From Faeciplasma sp045660445 (GTDB lineage: Bacteria > Bacillota > Clostridia > Oscillospirales > Ruminococcaceae): a stretch of 64,000 nt of DNA. The notes under the pieces were generated by a model. The model ran no database searches. It had not been told where the DNA came from and saw nothing but the letters and a program-made list of their open reading frames with translations. The translations under genes were made by a program, and so were the position numbers. The stretch covers positions 1 to 64,000 of the forward strand of contig JAZRDR010000010.1 in NCBI GenBank assembly GCA_045660445.1, read 5' to 3'. Shown here one piece after another: positions 42,090 to 50,104 of the stretch (its first letter is position 1; the number at the start of each line of letters is the position of its first letter).

Positions 42090-43424
42090 ATGTCAATTAA
42101 ACTTATTACTAAGTATACAGATAAGTTTGTTAATTCTCACGAGTATGATGCATGCCGTGATCAGATAACGACTGCTCACAACATTTTAATGAACCGCACA
42201 GGTCAGGGTAATGACTTCTTGGGTTGGCTCGATCTTCCCGTTGACTATGACAAGGAAGAATTTGAAAGAATTAAGCTAGCCGCTAAGAAGATCAAAGAAA
42301 AAGCTGACATCTTGATAGTTATCGGTATCGGCGGTTCCTATTTGGGTGCAAGAGCTGCTATCGAATTGTTAAGAAGCCCCTTCTATAACAATCTTAAAAA
42401 AGATACTCCCGACATTTATTTCGTCGGTAACAACATCAGCCCTACATATCTTAACGAGATCCTTTCCATCTGCGAAGGCAAGGACGTTTGTGTTAACGTG
42501 ATTTCTAAATCCGGTACAACAACTGAACCCGCACTTGCTTTCAGAATCTTCAAAAAGCTTTTAGAAGATAAATACGGCAAGGAAGAAGCAAAGGAAAGAA
42601 TTTTCGCTACAACCGACAAGGCAAGAGGAACTCTTAAAGAGCTTTCTGACACAGAAGGATACGAAACCTTCGTAATTGCTGATGACGTCGGCGGAAGATT
42701 CTCTGTTTTAACAGCAGTTGGTCTTTTGCCTATCGCTGTTGCAGGTTGCGATATCGACGCTATCATGGCAGGCGCACAGTCCGCACGTGATGCATATATG
42801 AACGACGACATGAACGACTGTTATAAGTATGCTGCTCTTCGCAACATTCTTTACCGTAAGGGTAAATCCGTTGAAATGCTCGTATCTTACGATCCTGCAT
42901 TTGCTATGATGGCAGAATGGTTCAAGCAGCTCTTCGGCGAAAGCGAAGGCAAGGATCAGAAGGGTATTTATCCTTCAAGTGCAACCTTCTCAACAGACCT
43001 TCATTCTCTTGGTCAGTTCGTTCAGGACGGCTCGAGAATCATGTTCGAAACCGTTGTTGATATCAAGAACGCAAAGCAAGATCTTTTCTTGGAAGACGAT
43101 AAGGACAACCTTGACGGTCTTAACTTCTTGACAAATCAGAACATGTCTGTTGTAAACCGCAAGGCAATGGAAGGAACTATCCTTGCTCATACTGAAGGCG
43201 GAGTTCCCAATATCGTCATCGAAGTAGACAAGCTTGACGAATTTAACTTCGGCGAAATGGTTTACTTCTTCGAAAAGGCTTGCGCAATTTCTGGATATAT
43301 GCTTGGAGTTAACCCCTTCAATCAGCCCGGCGTTGAAAGCTACAAAAAGAATATGTTTGCGCTTTTGGGCAAACCGGGATATGAATCCCAGAAGGCAGAG
43401 CTTGAAGAAAAGCTCGGCTACTAA
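42090..43424 (+). CDS. pgi: Glucose-6-phosphate isomerase
   Basis: Interconverts glucose-6-P and fructose-6-P. The 444-residue product is the short Firmicutes type. Motifs include IVIGIGGSYLGARAAIE, FVGNNISPTYL, VNVISKSGTTTEPALAFR, GRFSVLTAVGLLPIAVAG, and the catalytic HxxxQ/Glu region around GIYPSSATFSTDLHSLGQ, with GVNPFNQPGVESYKKNMF near the end. ATG 42090 is chosen with GAGAGG (42073-42078); ATG 42081 is too close to that site. Codons are strongly biased. Confidence 0.96.
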   Translation: MSIKLITKYTDKFVNSHEYDACRDQITTAHNILMNRTGQGNDFLGWLDLPVDYDKEEFERIKLAAKKIKEKADILIVIGIGGSYLGARAAIELLRSPFYNNLKKDTPDIYFVGNNISPTYLNEILSICEGKDVCVNVISKSGTTTEPALAFRIFKKLLEDKYGKEEAKERIFATTDKARGTLKELSDTEGYETFVIADDVGGRFSVLTAVGLLPIAVAGCDIDAIMAGAQSARDAYMNDDMNDCYKYAALRNILYRKGKSVEMLVSYDPAFAMMAEWFKQLFGESEGKDQKGIYPSSATFSTDLHSLGQFVQDGSRIMFETVVDIKNAKQDLFLEDDKDNLDGLNFLTNQNMSVVNRKAMEGTILAHTEGGVPNIVIEVDKLDEFNFGEMVYFFEKACAISGYMLGVNPFNQPGVESYKKNMFALLGKPGYESQKAELEEKLGY

Positions 43425-43436
43425 TCAATCGGCTTA

Positions 43437-43488
43437 AAGATAAAAGCCTTGGCTTCTATCTTAAAATAAACAAATAGCCCGCAAGGGC
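43437..43488. promoter_or_regulatory. Two adjacent hairpins between pgi and the P-loop gene
   Basis: First hairpin: AAGATA-A-AAGCC pairs with GGCTT-C-TATCTT (43437-43462). Second: GCCC-GCAA-GGGC (43477-43488), a GNRA-type tetraloop just before the SD of the next gene. Neither is followed by a plus-strand T-tract, so RNA processing or stability control fits better than termination. Confidence 0.5.
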
Positions 43489-43505
43489 GGAAACGGAGCG
43501 TTATT

Positions 43506-43913
43506 ATGATTAAGTTAATAACAGGTAAAAGAGGATCGGGCAAGACCAAGATTCTTGTTGACAACATCAAGGAAGCATTGTCTAACACAAAGGGCAACGT
43601 AGTTTGCATTGAAAAGTCTATGCAGCTTACTTACGATATTCCTTCCAGCGTTCGCTTGGTTGACGTTGACGGATATAAGATTGACAGCTATGATAAGTTC
43701 TATGGTTTCATTTCCGGTATCATTGCAGGAAACTATGATATTACCGATATTTTTGTTGACGGTATTCTTAAGATCGGCGGCAGAAACTATGAAGAACTCG
43801 GCGCACTTTTGGCTTCCGTTGAAGCTATCTCCAACGATATCAACGTTGAATTCACTGTATCCGAAGATGCAGAAGCTCTTCCTGAAGCTGTAACTAAGTA
43901 TCTTAACAGATAA
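43506..43913 (+). CDS. Small P-loop protein of unknown function
   Basis: The 135-residue protein opens with a Walker A motif (GKRGSGKTK, residues 7-15). A Walker-B-like strand follows (DITDIFVDGILKIGG, about 78-92), so a small NTPase-type fold is likely. It is too short for a full AAA or ABC domain. Similar short Clostridia proteins are sometimes labelled PilT-like; I see no support for a pilus role. It follows pgi by 81 bases with hairpins between. Codon use is strongly biased, suggesting good expression. Function unknown. Confidence 0.8.
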   Translation: MIKLITGKRGSGKTKILVDNIKEALSNTKGNVVCIEKSMQLTYDIPSSVRLVDVDGYKIDSYDKFYGFISGIIAGNYDITDIFVDGILKIGGRNYEELGALLASVEAISNDINVEFTVSEDAEALPEAVTKYLNR

Positions 43914-43980
43914 TTTAACTAAAAATCATCCTGAAATGTCAATATATCAAGTCTTGTTTAACACAAAATTTGAAAAAGTA

Positions 43981-44009
43981 TTGACATTTTAGTTTGATGG
44001 AAGTATAAT
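43981..44009 (+). promoter_or_regulatory. Consensus promoter of yceD-rpmF
   Basis: TTGACA (43981-43986), exactly 17 bases, TATAAT (44004-44009). This is a perfect sigma-A-type promoter. Confidence 0.92.
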
Positions 44010-44034
44010 ACTATGTGATATTCTGAGGTGTAAT

Positions 44035-44490
44035 GTGTTATTGCAATTAAGACAACTCTTCGACAGAGTCGGAGATAAAAAAGATATCGATCTCGAAATC
44101 TCCTTAGAGGAATTAGGGGACTACAAGATAATTGGAACATTTATTACGCCGATTTCGCTAAACGGTCAGGTAATGAATCGCGCGGGAGTAGTTACACTCG
44201 ACTATACCATGCGTTTCACCATCCGGCATCTTTGCGACAGATGTCTTAACGAATTTGATCGTGAATACAGCTATGATATTTCGCACATTCTCGTCAAGAG
44301 CGTAAGCTCGGATAACGACGAGTTCGAATATGTGATCTGTCCCAGCGGTTCACTCGATCTTAATGAGTTGGCAATTTCCGATTTGCTGTTGCAGCTACCC
44401 ACCAAGGTATTGTGCAAGGAAGACTGCAAGGGTCTGTGCCTTATTTGTGGCAACGATCTAAACGACGGTGATTGCGGATGCTGCGGATAA
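44035..44490 (+). CDS. yceD: DUF177/YceD family protein (23S rRNA accumulation)
   Basis: The 151-residue protein has the DUF177 pattern: RFTIRHLCDRCLNEFDREYSYDI with a CxxC pair, then DLNELAISDLLLQLPTKVLCKEDCKGLCLICGNDLN, ending in GDCGCCG. The Cys pairs probably bind zinc. YceD homologues are needed for normal 23S rRNA levels and almost always precede rpmF, as here. GTG 44035 lies 6 bases after GAGG (44025-44028), and TTG 44041 is a less likely alternative. Confidence 0.93.
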   Translation: MLLQLRQLFDRVGDKKDIDLEISLEELGDYKIIGTFITPISLNGQVMNRAGVVTLDYTMRFTIRHLCDRCLNEFDREYSYDISHILVKSVSSDNDEFEYVICPSGSLDLNELAISDLLLQLPTKVLCKEDCKGLCLICGNDLNDGDCGCCG

Positions 44491-44540
44491 AGCGGCAGCA
44501 GTAAATTAACGAATAAAATCTCAAAGAGGAGGTGCCGAAA

Positions 44541-44723
44541 ATGGCAGTACCGAAGAGAAAAGTCTCCAAGGCAAGACGCGACAAGAGACGTTCAAGCGTT
44601 TGGAAGCTTGATGCACCCGCACTTAGCAGATGCTCTAACTGTGGTTCTCTCACATCCCCCCACAAGGTTTGCAGCAATTGCGGTTTCTACAAGGGCGTAG
44701 AGGTTATCAAGAAGGAAGCTTAA
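44541..44723 (+). CDS. rpmF: Ribosomal protein bL32
   Basis: The 60-residue large-subunit protein begins MAVPKRKVSKARRDKRRS and has the zinc-binding CSNC and CSNC pairs (residues about 31-47), making it the C+ (zinc) form. AGGAGGTG (44527-44534) gives ATG 44541; an in-frame GTG at 44532 lies within the ribosome site. It is cotranscribed with yceD. The usual downstream plsX is absent; a terminator and der follow. Confidence 0.97.
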   Translation: MAVPKRKVSKARRDKRRSSVWKLDAPALSRCSNCGSLTSPHKVCSNCGFYKGVEVIKKEA

Positions 44724-44737
44724 GCTTCTTCAAAATT

Positions 44738-44768
44738 TAGAGGAGGAGCAATCCTTCTCTATTTTTTT
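44738..44768 (+). terminator. Terminator after rpmF
   Basis: A 10-bp stem (TAGAGGAGGA 44738-44747 with TCCTTCTCTA 44752-44761, one G-T pair), GCAA loop, seven T. Confidence 0.9.
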
Positions 44769-44794
44769 ACAATAATAATGTTTTAATATATAAA
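44766..44794 (+). promoter_or_regulatory. Promoter of der-plsY-gpsA
   Basis: TTTACA (44766-44771), a 17-base spacer and TATAAA (44789-44794). The -35 box begins in the T-tract of the preceding terminator. Confidence 0.65.
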
Positions 44795-44823
44795 GTAATA
44801 TGTGAAGTAAAGGGGGCTGCATT

Positions 44824-46158
44824 ATGGCATTACCGGTTGTTGCAGTTGTCGGACGTCCGAATGTCGGAAAGTCCACTCTTTTTAATAAGTTAATTGGTCA
44901 GCGTCTTTCCATTGTTGAGGACACGCCCGGTGTTACTCGTGACAGAATCTATTCCAAATGCGAATGGACAGGCAGAGAGTTTATGCTTGTTGATACCGGC
45001 GGTATCGAGCCTGCTAGCGATGATAAGATCTTGATTCAGATGCGCAGACAGGCAGAGGTTGCTATTGCAAAGGCAGACGTAATTATTTTGGTTACCGATG
45101 TTCGTTGCGGGGTTACAGCTAACGACTATGAAGTTGCTGCAATGCTTTTGAAATCTGGAAAACCTATAGTTTTGTGTGTCAACAAGTGCGACAGACTCGG
45201 CGATCCCGATCCCGAGTTTTACGAGTTTTATAATCTCGGTCTTGGCGATCCGATCGAGGTTTCTTCTGTTCACGGATATGGCACAGGGGATCTTTTGGAT
45301 GAAGTTATCAAGTATTTCCCCGAAGAATCTGATGGCAGTGAAGATGACGATCATATCAAGGTTGCAGTTATCGGCAAACCTAACGTTGGAAAATCCTCGA
45401 TCATAAACTGCATTGCAGGCGAGGAACGAGTTATAGTTTCTGATATCGCAGGTACCACCCGTGACGCTACCGACACAGTTATCGAAAATGAATTTGGTAA
45501 ATATGTCTTTATCGATACTGCAGGTATCCGCAAAAAGTCAAAGGTTCTTGAAAGTATTGAGCATTACAGTGTTTTGCGTTCATATATGGCTGTTGACCGT
45601 GCTGACGTTGCAGTTATTGTTATTGACGCGGCTGTCGGCTTTACAGAGCAGGATTCTAAGGTTGCAGGATATGCTCACGAGCAAGGCAAAGCTTGCATCG
45701 TAGCTATCAATAAATGGGACGCTATCGAGAAAGAAACCAACACAATGAAGGAATTTACCGAGGATTTGAAGACTAATCTCGGCTTTATGGACTACGTTCC
45801 TTTCATCTTTGTCTCTGCAAAAACAGGCCAAAGAATCAACAAAATGTTCGAGCTTATCAACTTTGTGTTTGCTAATAACTCAATGCGCATTTCAACAGGC
45901 AAGCTTAACGACATTTTGGCATATGCTACAAGCCGCGTTCAGCCGCCTTCTGATAAGGGCAGACGTCTTAAGATCTACTATATGACTCAGCCTTCTACCA
46001 ATCCTCCGACGTTCGTAACCTTCGTTAACTCAATGGATCTTTTCCACTTCTCTTATAGAAGATATTTGGAAAACCAGGTACGTGAAGTGTTCGGCGGACT
46101 TGAAGGCACCCCGATAAGATTCATTGTTCGTGAACGAGATAATACAGACACTAAGTAG
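44824..46158 (+). CDS. der: Ribosome biogenesis GTPase Der (EngA)
   Basis: A double GTPase needed for 50S subunit assembly. The 444-residue product has two tandem G domains: G1 GRPNVGKSTLFNKL, G3 DTGG and G4 NKCD in the first; G1 GKPNVGKSSIIN (near 181), G3 DTAG and G4 NKWD in the second. An acidic linker (SDGSEDDD) lies between them and a KH-like C-terminal domain follows (LKIYYMTQPSTNPPTFVTFVN). GGGGG precedes ATG 44824. Der-plsY-gpsA is a common Firmicutes order. Confidence 0.97.
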   Translation: MALPVVAVVGRPNVGKSTLFNKLIGQRLSIVEDTPGVTRDRIYSKCEWTGREFMLVDTGGIEPASDDKILIQMRRQAEVAIAKADVIILVTDVRCGVTANDYEVAAMLLKSGKPIVLCVNKCDRLGDPDPEFYEFYNLGLGDPIEVSSVHGYGTGDLLDEVIKYFPEESDGSEDDDHIKVAVIGKPNVGKSSIINCIAGEERVIVSDIAGTTRDATDTVIENEFGKYVFIDTAGIRKKSKVLESIEHYSVLRSYMAVDRADVAVIVIDAAVGFTEQDSKVAGYAHEQGKACIVAINKWDAIEKETNTMKEFTEDLKTNLGFMDYVPFIFVSAKTGQRINKMFELINFVFANNSMRISTGKLNDILAYATSRVQPPSDKGRRLKIYYMTQPSTNPPTFVTFVNSMDLFHFSYRRYLENQVREVFGGLEGTPIRFIVRERDNTDTK

Positions 46159-46175
46159 CGAAAGGAAGTATTTTT

Positions 46176-46844
46176 ACGTTTTATATCGCACTTGCAGTTA
46201 TAATCGTTTTTTCTTATATAGTTGGAAGTCTTAACTCTGCTATAATTGCTACGTTCTTTATTTCAGGCAAAGATATCAGAGATTTCGGCAGTAAAAATGC
46301 AGGGCTTACAAATGTATATCGCTGTTTTGGTAAAACTGCCGCCGCATTGACTTTGGGCTTGGATTTTCTTAAAGGAATATTGGTTGTCATCGCATCGCGC
46401 TTGCCGTTTATGATAGACATATTGTCTGAAACAGAATATGATAAGCTCACCGTTTCGATGATTGCTATGCTCTTTGCTGTTATTGGACATTCATTTCCGA
46501 TCTTTTACGGCTTTAAGGGTGGAAAGGGCATCCTTATTGCCGCTGTCTGTATACTGTTGATCGATCCTGCTGTGTTTTTACTAGAAGCTATCGTGTTCTT
46601 CACAACTGTTGGAATATCAAGATATATTTCTTTGGGTTCGATAGCTTGCTGTGTGGGATATCCAATATTTACATTGATATGGCAAGCACTTTCTATTAGA
46701 ATGTTCGATTCTGACTATCGGAATATAGTTGTTCACACAGTGCTCGCACTGCTTATAGGGATTTTGTGCTTCTTGCGCCATTTACCGAATGTAAAACGCC
46801 TTATAAATCACGAAGAAAACAAGTTTTCTATAAGAAAAGACTGA
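46176..46844 (+). CDS. plsY: Acyl-phosphate glycerol-3-phosphate acyltransferase PlsY, non-standard start
   Basis: Transfers the acyl group from acyl-phosphate to glycerol-3-phosphate, the first step of phospholipid synthesis. The frame shows the family motifs SYIVGSLNSAIIA, GKDIRDFGSKNAGLTNVYR, GHSFPIFYGFKGGKGI and five or so membrane helices. The conserved N-terminus lies upstream of the first ATG (46347), so a 46347 start would delete motif 1. In frame, after AAAGGAAG (46161-46168), there is no ATG, GTG or TTG. ACG at 46176 is correctly spaced at 7 bases and is the best candidate; ATT 46170 is too close. Either a rare ACG start or a base error is implied. Confidence 0.88.
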   Translation, partial: TFYIALAVIIVFSYIVGSLNSAIIATFFISGKDIRDFGSKNAGLTNVYRCFGKTAAALTLGLDFLKGILVVIASRLPFMIDILSETEYDKLTVSMIAMLFAVIGHSFPIFYGFKGGKGILIAAVCILLIDPAVFLLEAIVFFTTVGISRYISLGSIACCVGYPIFTLIWQALSIRMFDSDYRNIVVHTVLALLIGILCFLRHLPNVKRLINHEENKFSIRKD

Positions 46845-46883
46845 TTTGCATAATTCTTTGTCCTTAAGAAAGGATGTGTTATC

Positions 46884-47867
46884 TTGCTTAAAATTGCAAT
46901 CCTTGGCTCTGGCGGATTTGGCTTAGCACTTGCTGCATCATGCGACAGATTGGGCCACGATGTTACAGTTTGGAGCGCGTTTTCTGATGAAATTGCCGCT
47001 CTTAAGCGAACCCGTGAGTTAAGAGCAAAGCTTCCCGGAATAAGAATACCAGAAACCGTCAAGTTATCAACTGATATATCCTGCGTTAAGGATAAGGATA
47101 TTGTTTTGATTGGCATTCCAACTAAATTTGTCCGTGAGGTTTGCCAAAATGCAAAACTGCATATCGATGCGAATACCATTATAGTGAGCACCTCTAAGGG
47201 TCTTGAAGATGGCACTCTAAAACGCATGACCGAAGTTATATCCGAAGTTTTGCCTAAGAACAAGGTTGTTGCACTTACGGGGCCCTCACATGCTGAAGAA
47301 CTTGGAAAGGGAATTCCCACAGCAGTTGCTGTCGCTTGTGACGATAGGGGAATCTCTGCTTTAATTCAAAAAGCATTTTCCGATACCGCTTTGCGTTTAT
47401 ACATTAATAGTGATGTTATCGGCAGCGAAATTGGCGGGGCTGTTAAGAACGTCATCGCTCTTTGCTGCGGCGTTGCCGAAGGTTTAGGACTTGGCGATAA
47501 CACCAAAGCCGCCATTATGACAAGAGGACTTAACGAAATAATGCGCCTTGGCGTTGCAATGGGTGGAAAACCTGATACGTTTTACGGTCTTGCAGGAATG
47601 GGCGACTTGGTGGTAACCTGCACGAGTATGCATTCTCGAAATATGAGAGCAGGAATTTTGATAGGACAGGGGATTTCTCCCGAAGAAGCAGTTCATCAAA
47701 TCGGCACAGTTGAAGGTTATGCATGCGCAAATGCGACATTAGAGCTTGCTAAAAAGTATAATATAGATATGCCGATAACTCTTAAAATTAATGAGATCTT
47801 GTTTGAAGGTAAAATCCCAAAGGAAGCTATAAGCGAGCTTATGCTTCGTCCATACGGAACTGAATAA
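46884..47867 (+). CDS. gpsA: Glycerol-3-phosphate dehydrogenase [NAD(P)+]
   Basis: Makes sn-glycerol-3-phosphate from dihydroxyacetone phosphate for PlsY. The 327-residue product has ILGSGGFGLALA (dinucleotide site), KGLEDGTLKRMTEV, the catalytic segment GGAVKNVIALCCGVAEGLGLGDNTKAA, TRGLNEIMRLG and GLAGMGDLVVTCTS. The start is TTG 46884 with AAAGGA (46869-46874). It lies 39 bases downstream of plsY and before a terminator. Confidence 0.97.
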   Translation: MLKIAILGSGGFGLALAASCDRLGHDVTVWSAFSDEIAALKRTRELRAKLPGIRIPETVKLSTDISCVKDKDIVLIGIPTKFVREVCQNAKLHIDANTIIVSTSKGLEDGTLKRMTEVISEVLPKNKVVALTGPSHAEELGKGIPTAVAVACDDRGISALIQKAFSDTALRLYINSDVIGSEIGGAVKNVIALCCGVAEGLGLGDNTKAAIMTRGLNEIMRLGVAMGGKPDTFYGLAGMGDLVVTCTSMHSRNMRAGILIGQGISPEEAVHQIGTVEGYACANATLELAKKYNIDMPITLKINEILFEGKIPKEAISELMLRPYGTE

Positions 47868-47871
47868 TATC

Positions 47872-47900
47872 AAGCCCCGAAATTCGGGGCTTATTTTTTT
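47872..47900 (+). terminator. Terminator after gpsA
   Basis: Stem AAGCCCCG (47872-47879) with CGGGGCTT (47885-47892), then ATTTTTTT. Confidence 0.9.
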
Positions 47901-47955
47901 CTTAAAAATTCTTTATTTGTATTTACTTTTTAAGTGATTTATTGTATTATATTAT

Positions 47956-47964
47956 TGGTATAAT
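47956..47964 (+). promoter_or_regulatory. Extended -10 promoter of the pyrH operon
   Basis: TGG directly before TATAAT (47959-47964) makes an extended -10; the -35 region (near 47936) is poor. Transcription start near 47971 supports the ATG at 47992 over 47965. Confidence 0.65.
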
Positions 47965-47991
47965 ATGAATAGATATTTCGGAGGTACAAAT

Positions 47992-48696
47992 ATGAATCCT
48001 GTTTATAAACGTGTACTTTTAAAGCTCAGCGGCGAAGCACTTGCCGGTGATAAAAAGACCGGGCTTAATTATGAAGAGATCACAAGAATCTGCGAAAGCA
48101 TTAAAAAATGCTATGACGCAGGTGTTGAGCTTGCAATAGTTGTCGGCGGCGGTAACTTCTGGAGAGGCCGTTCAAGCGGCGCTATGGACAGAACAAGGGC
48201 CGATCATATCGGTATGCTTGCAACTGCAATGAACGCGTTGGCTGTTGCCGATGTTTTAGAGTCCTTGGGCGTTGAAGTAAGAGTTCAGACTGCTATTTCT
48301 ATGCAGCAGATCGCAGAACCTTACATAAGAAATCGCGCTGTAAGACATCTTGAAAAGGGAAGAGTCGTCATCTTTGGATGTGGAACGGGCAACCCATTCT
48401 TCTCAACAGATACCGCTTCCTCTTTAAGAGCTGCTGAGATCGAAGCGGATGTTATGCTTAAGGCAACAATGGTTGACGGTGTATACGACAAGGATCCTCA
48501 CAAATATCCTGATGCTGTTAAATATGAAACCCTCGACCTTGACGAGGTATTGGTTAAGCATTTGGCTGTTATGGACAGCACCTCTGCTGCAATGTGCAAG
48601 GATAACAACATCCCGATAATTGTTTTCAGCCTTGCAAGACCTGACAACATCTATGATGCTGTTATGGGCAAAAATGTCGGAACTTTAGTTAAGTAA
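47992..48696 (+). CDS. pyrH: UMP kinase
   Basis: Phosphorylates UMP to UDP. The 234-residue product is of the bacterial hexameric amino-acid-kinase type: RVLLKLSGEALAG, IVVGGGNFWRGR, DHIGMLATAMNALA, FGCGTGNPFFSTDTAS and MLKATMVDGVYDKDP. GGAGGT (47980-47985) is 6 bases before ATG 47992. It begins the run pyrH-frr-uppS-cdsA-dxr-rseP-ispG-polC. In most relatives rpsB-tsf stand just upstream; here they are 12 kb downstream. Confidence 0.97.
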   Translation: MNPVYKRVLLKLSGEALAGDKKTGLNYEEITRICESIKKCYDAGVELAIVVGGGNFWRGRSSGAMDRTRADHIGMLATAMNALAVADVLESLGVEVRVQTAISMQQIAEPYIRNRAVRHLEKGRVVIFGCGTGNPFFSTDTASSLRAAEIEADVMLKATMVDGVYDKDPHKYPDAVKYETLDLDEVLVKHLAVMDSTSAAMCKDNNIPIIVFSLARPDNIYDAVMGKNVGTLVK

Positions 48697-48723
48697 TCTA
48701 TTTTTTGAAAGGATGTATCTATA

Positions 48724-49278
48724 ATGAAAGAAGTATTGAACGTTGCAAAGGAAAAAATGGAGAAGACCCTTAAGGTTTTGGGAAATGACTATGCTGCGAT
48801 CCGCGCAGGCAGAGCTAATCCTGCAGTTTTGGACAGAATCACCGTTGACTATTACGGAACAATGACTCCCATTCAGCAGATGGCTGCAATTTCTGTTTCC
48901 GATGCAAGAATTCTTGTAATTCAGCCTTGGGATAAGACAACACTTAAGTCCATCGAAAAGGCAATTCAGGCAAGCGATTTGGGCATTAACCCCGCTAATG
49001 ACGGCACCGTTATCCGTCTTACTTTTCCTCAGCTTACAGAAGAAAGACGTAAAGAGCTTTCCAAGGACATTAAGAAGCTTGGTGAAGATGCTAAGGTTGC
49101 AGTTCGCGCTATCAGACGTGACGCTAACGATAAGATCAAGGCAATGAAGAAAAACTCCGAAATTACCGAAGATGATGTTAAGAACTTCGATAAGGACGTT
49201 CAGAAGCTCACAGATAAGTATGTAGGATTTATCGATGATGCTGTTTCCGCAAAGGAAAAGGAGATCATGTCCATCTAA
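48724..49278 (+). CDS. frr: Ribosome recycling factor
   Basis: Splits post-termination ribosomes together with EF-G. The 184-residue product has the family length and sequence: RAGRANPAVLDRITVDYYG, IQPWDKTTLKSIEKAI, NDGTVIRLTFPQLTEERR and the C-terminal helix ending KEKEIMSI. Long heptad-like helices form the three-helix bundle. AAAGGATG precedes ATG 48724. Codons are strongly biased. Confidence 0.97.
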   Translation: MKEVLNVAKEKMEKTLKVLGNDYAAIRAGRANPAVLDRITVDYYGTMTPIQQMAAISVSDARILVIQPWDKTTLKSIEKAIQASDLGINPANDGTVIRLTFPQLTEERRKELSKDIKKLGEDAKVAVRAIRRDANDKIKAMKKNSEITEDDVKNFDKDVQKLTDKYVGFIDDAVSAKEKEIMSI

Positions 49279-49299
49279 GACATATCAAAATAATTAATC

Positions 49300-49343
49300 T
49301 GAGCTCTGTCGTTGTCTTAAAGTGCTCCAACGCATAGAGCTCA
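49300..49343. promoter_or_regulatory. Hairpin between frr and uppS
   Basis: TGAGCTCT pairs with AGAGCTCA (49300-49307 with 49336-49343), and CGTTG with CAACG inside, with a small internal loop. No T-tract follows, so it is more likely an mRNA processing or stability element than a terminator. Confidence 0.45.
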
Positions 49344-49372
49344 ATTATTTATAATCCCGTGAGGTAATTGAT

Positions 49373-50101
49373 TTGAAGCAAATTGTTCACAATGAAAATT
49401 TGGTTATTCCTCGTCATATCGCATTTATAATGGACGGTAACGGACGCTGGGCGCAAAAGCGTGGCCTGAAGCGTACAGAGGGTCACAAAAAAGGCTCTAG
49501 GACATTAAAAGAGCTTATAAGTGATATAAATGACCTTGGGATAGAATATGCCACCTTCTATGCTTTTTCTACTGAAAATTGGAAGCGACCGGAGGAAGAG
49601 GTTTCTACACTTATGAGCTTATTCGAAGAATATATCGACGAGCTTATGAATAGCGCTGACAAAACCCAAAACTCTCGTATACGCTTTATTGGCGATCGCA
49701 CACGCTTATCCGAAAGCCTTCAAGAAAAAATGACGGAGTGTGAAAAAGCGAGCGAGAATAATCAAGGTCTGTGTGTTTTGATCGCTGTTAATTATGGCGG
49801 AAAAGATGAGCTTACGCACGCAGCAAGAGAAATATCTCGCTTGACAAGCGAAGGCTATGTCTCATCAAACGATGTCACACAAGGTCTTATAGATTCTTTG
49901 TTATACACCCGTGACATTCCCGAAGTTGATCTTTTGATAAGAACGGGTGGAGAGATGCGCTTGTCCAATTTCCTCATTTGGCAATCAGCTTACGCTGAAT
50001 TGTATTTTTGTGATACGCTTTGGCCTGATTTTAAGAAAAAGAACTTAATGCTCGCCATTGACGAGTTTTCTAACAGAAACAGAAGATTTGGTGGTCTATA
50101 A
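49373..50101 (+). CDS. uppS: Undecaprenyl diphosphate synthase (isoprenyl transferase)
   Basis: Builds the C55 carrier lipid from IPP and farnesyl diphosphate. The 242-residue product has HIAFIMDGNGRWAQKRG (catalytic Asp), GHKKGSRTLK, YATFYAFSTENWKRP and LLIRTGGEMRLSNFLIWQ. The start is TTG 49373 after GTGAGG. It is followed at once by cdsA, as in most bacteria. Its product is recycled by UppP (23.6 kb). Confidence 0.96.
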   Translation: MKQIVHNENLVIPRHIAFIMDGNGRWAQKRGLKRTEGHKKGSRTLKELISDINDLGIEYATFYAFSTENWKRPEEEVSTLMSLFEEYIDELMNSADKTQNSRIRFIGDRTRLSESLQEKMTECEKASENNQGLCVLIAVNYGGKDELTHAAREISRLTSEGYVSSNDVTQGLIDSLLYTRDIPEVDLLIRTGGEMRLSNFLIWQSAYAELYFCDTLWPDFKKKNLMLAIDEFSNRNRRFGGL

Positions 50102-50104
50102 TTT

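Noticed and set aside
43957..43971. TTGTTTAACACAA as a second Rex site upstream of yceD
   Set aside because: The inverted repeat has the wrong length and half-site spacing compared with the 18-bp Rex consensus.
49279..49372. Terminator between frr and uppS
   Set aside because: A long hairpin exists, but no T-tract follows on either strand; listed as a hairpin of unknown role.
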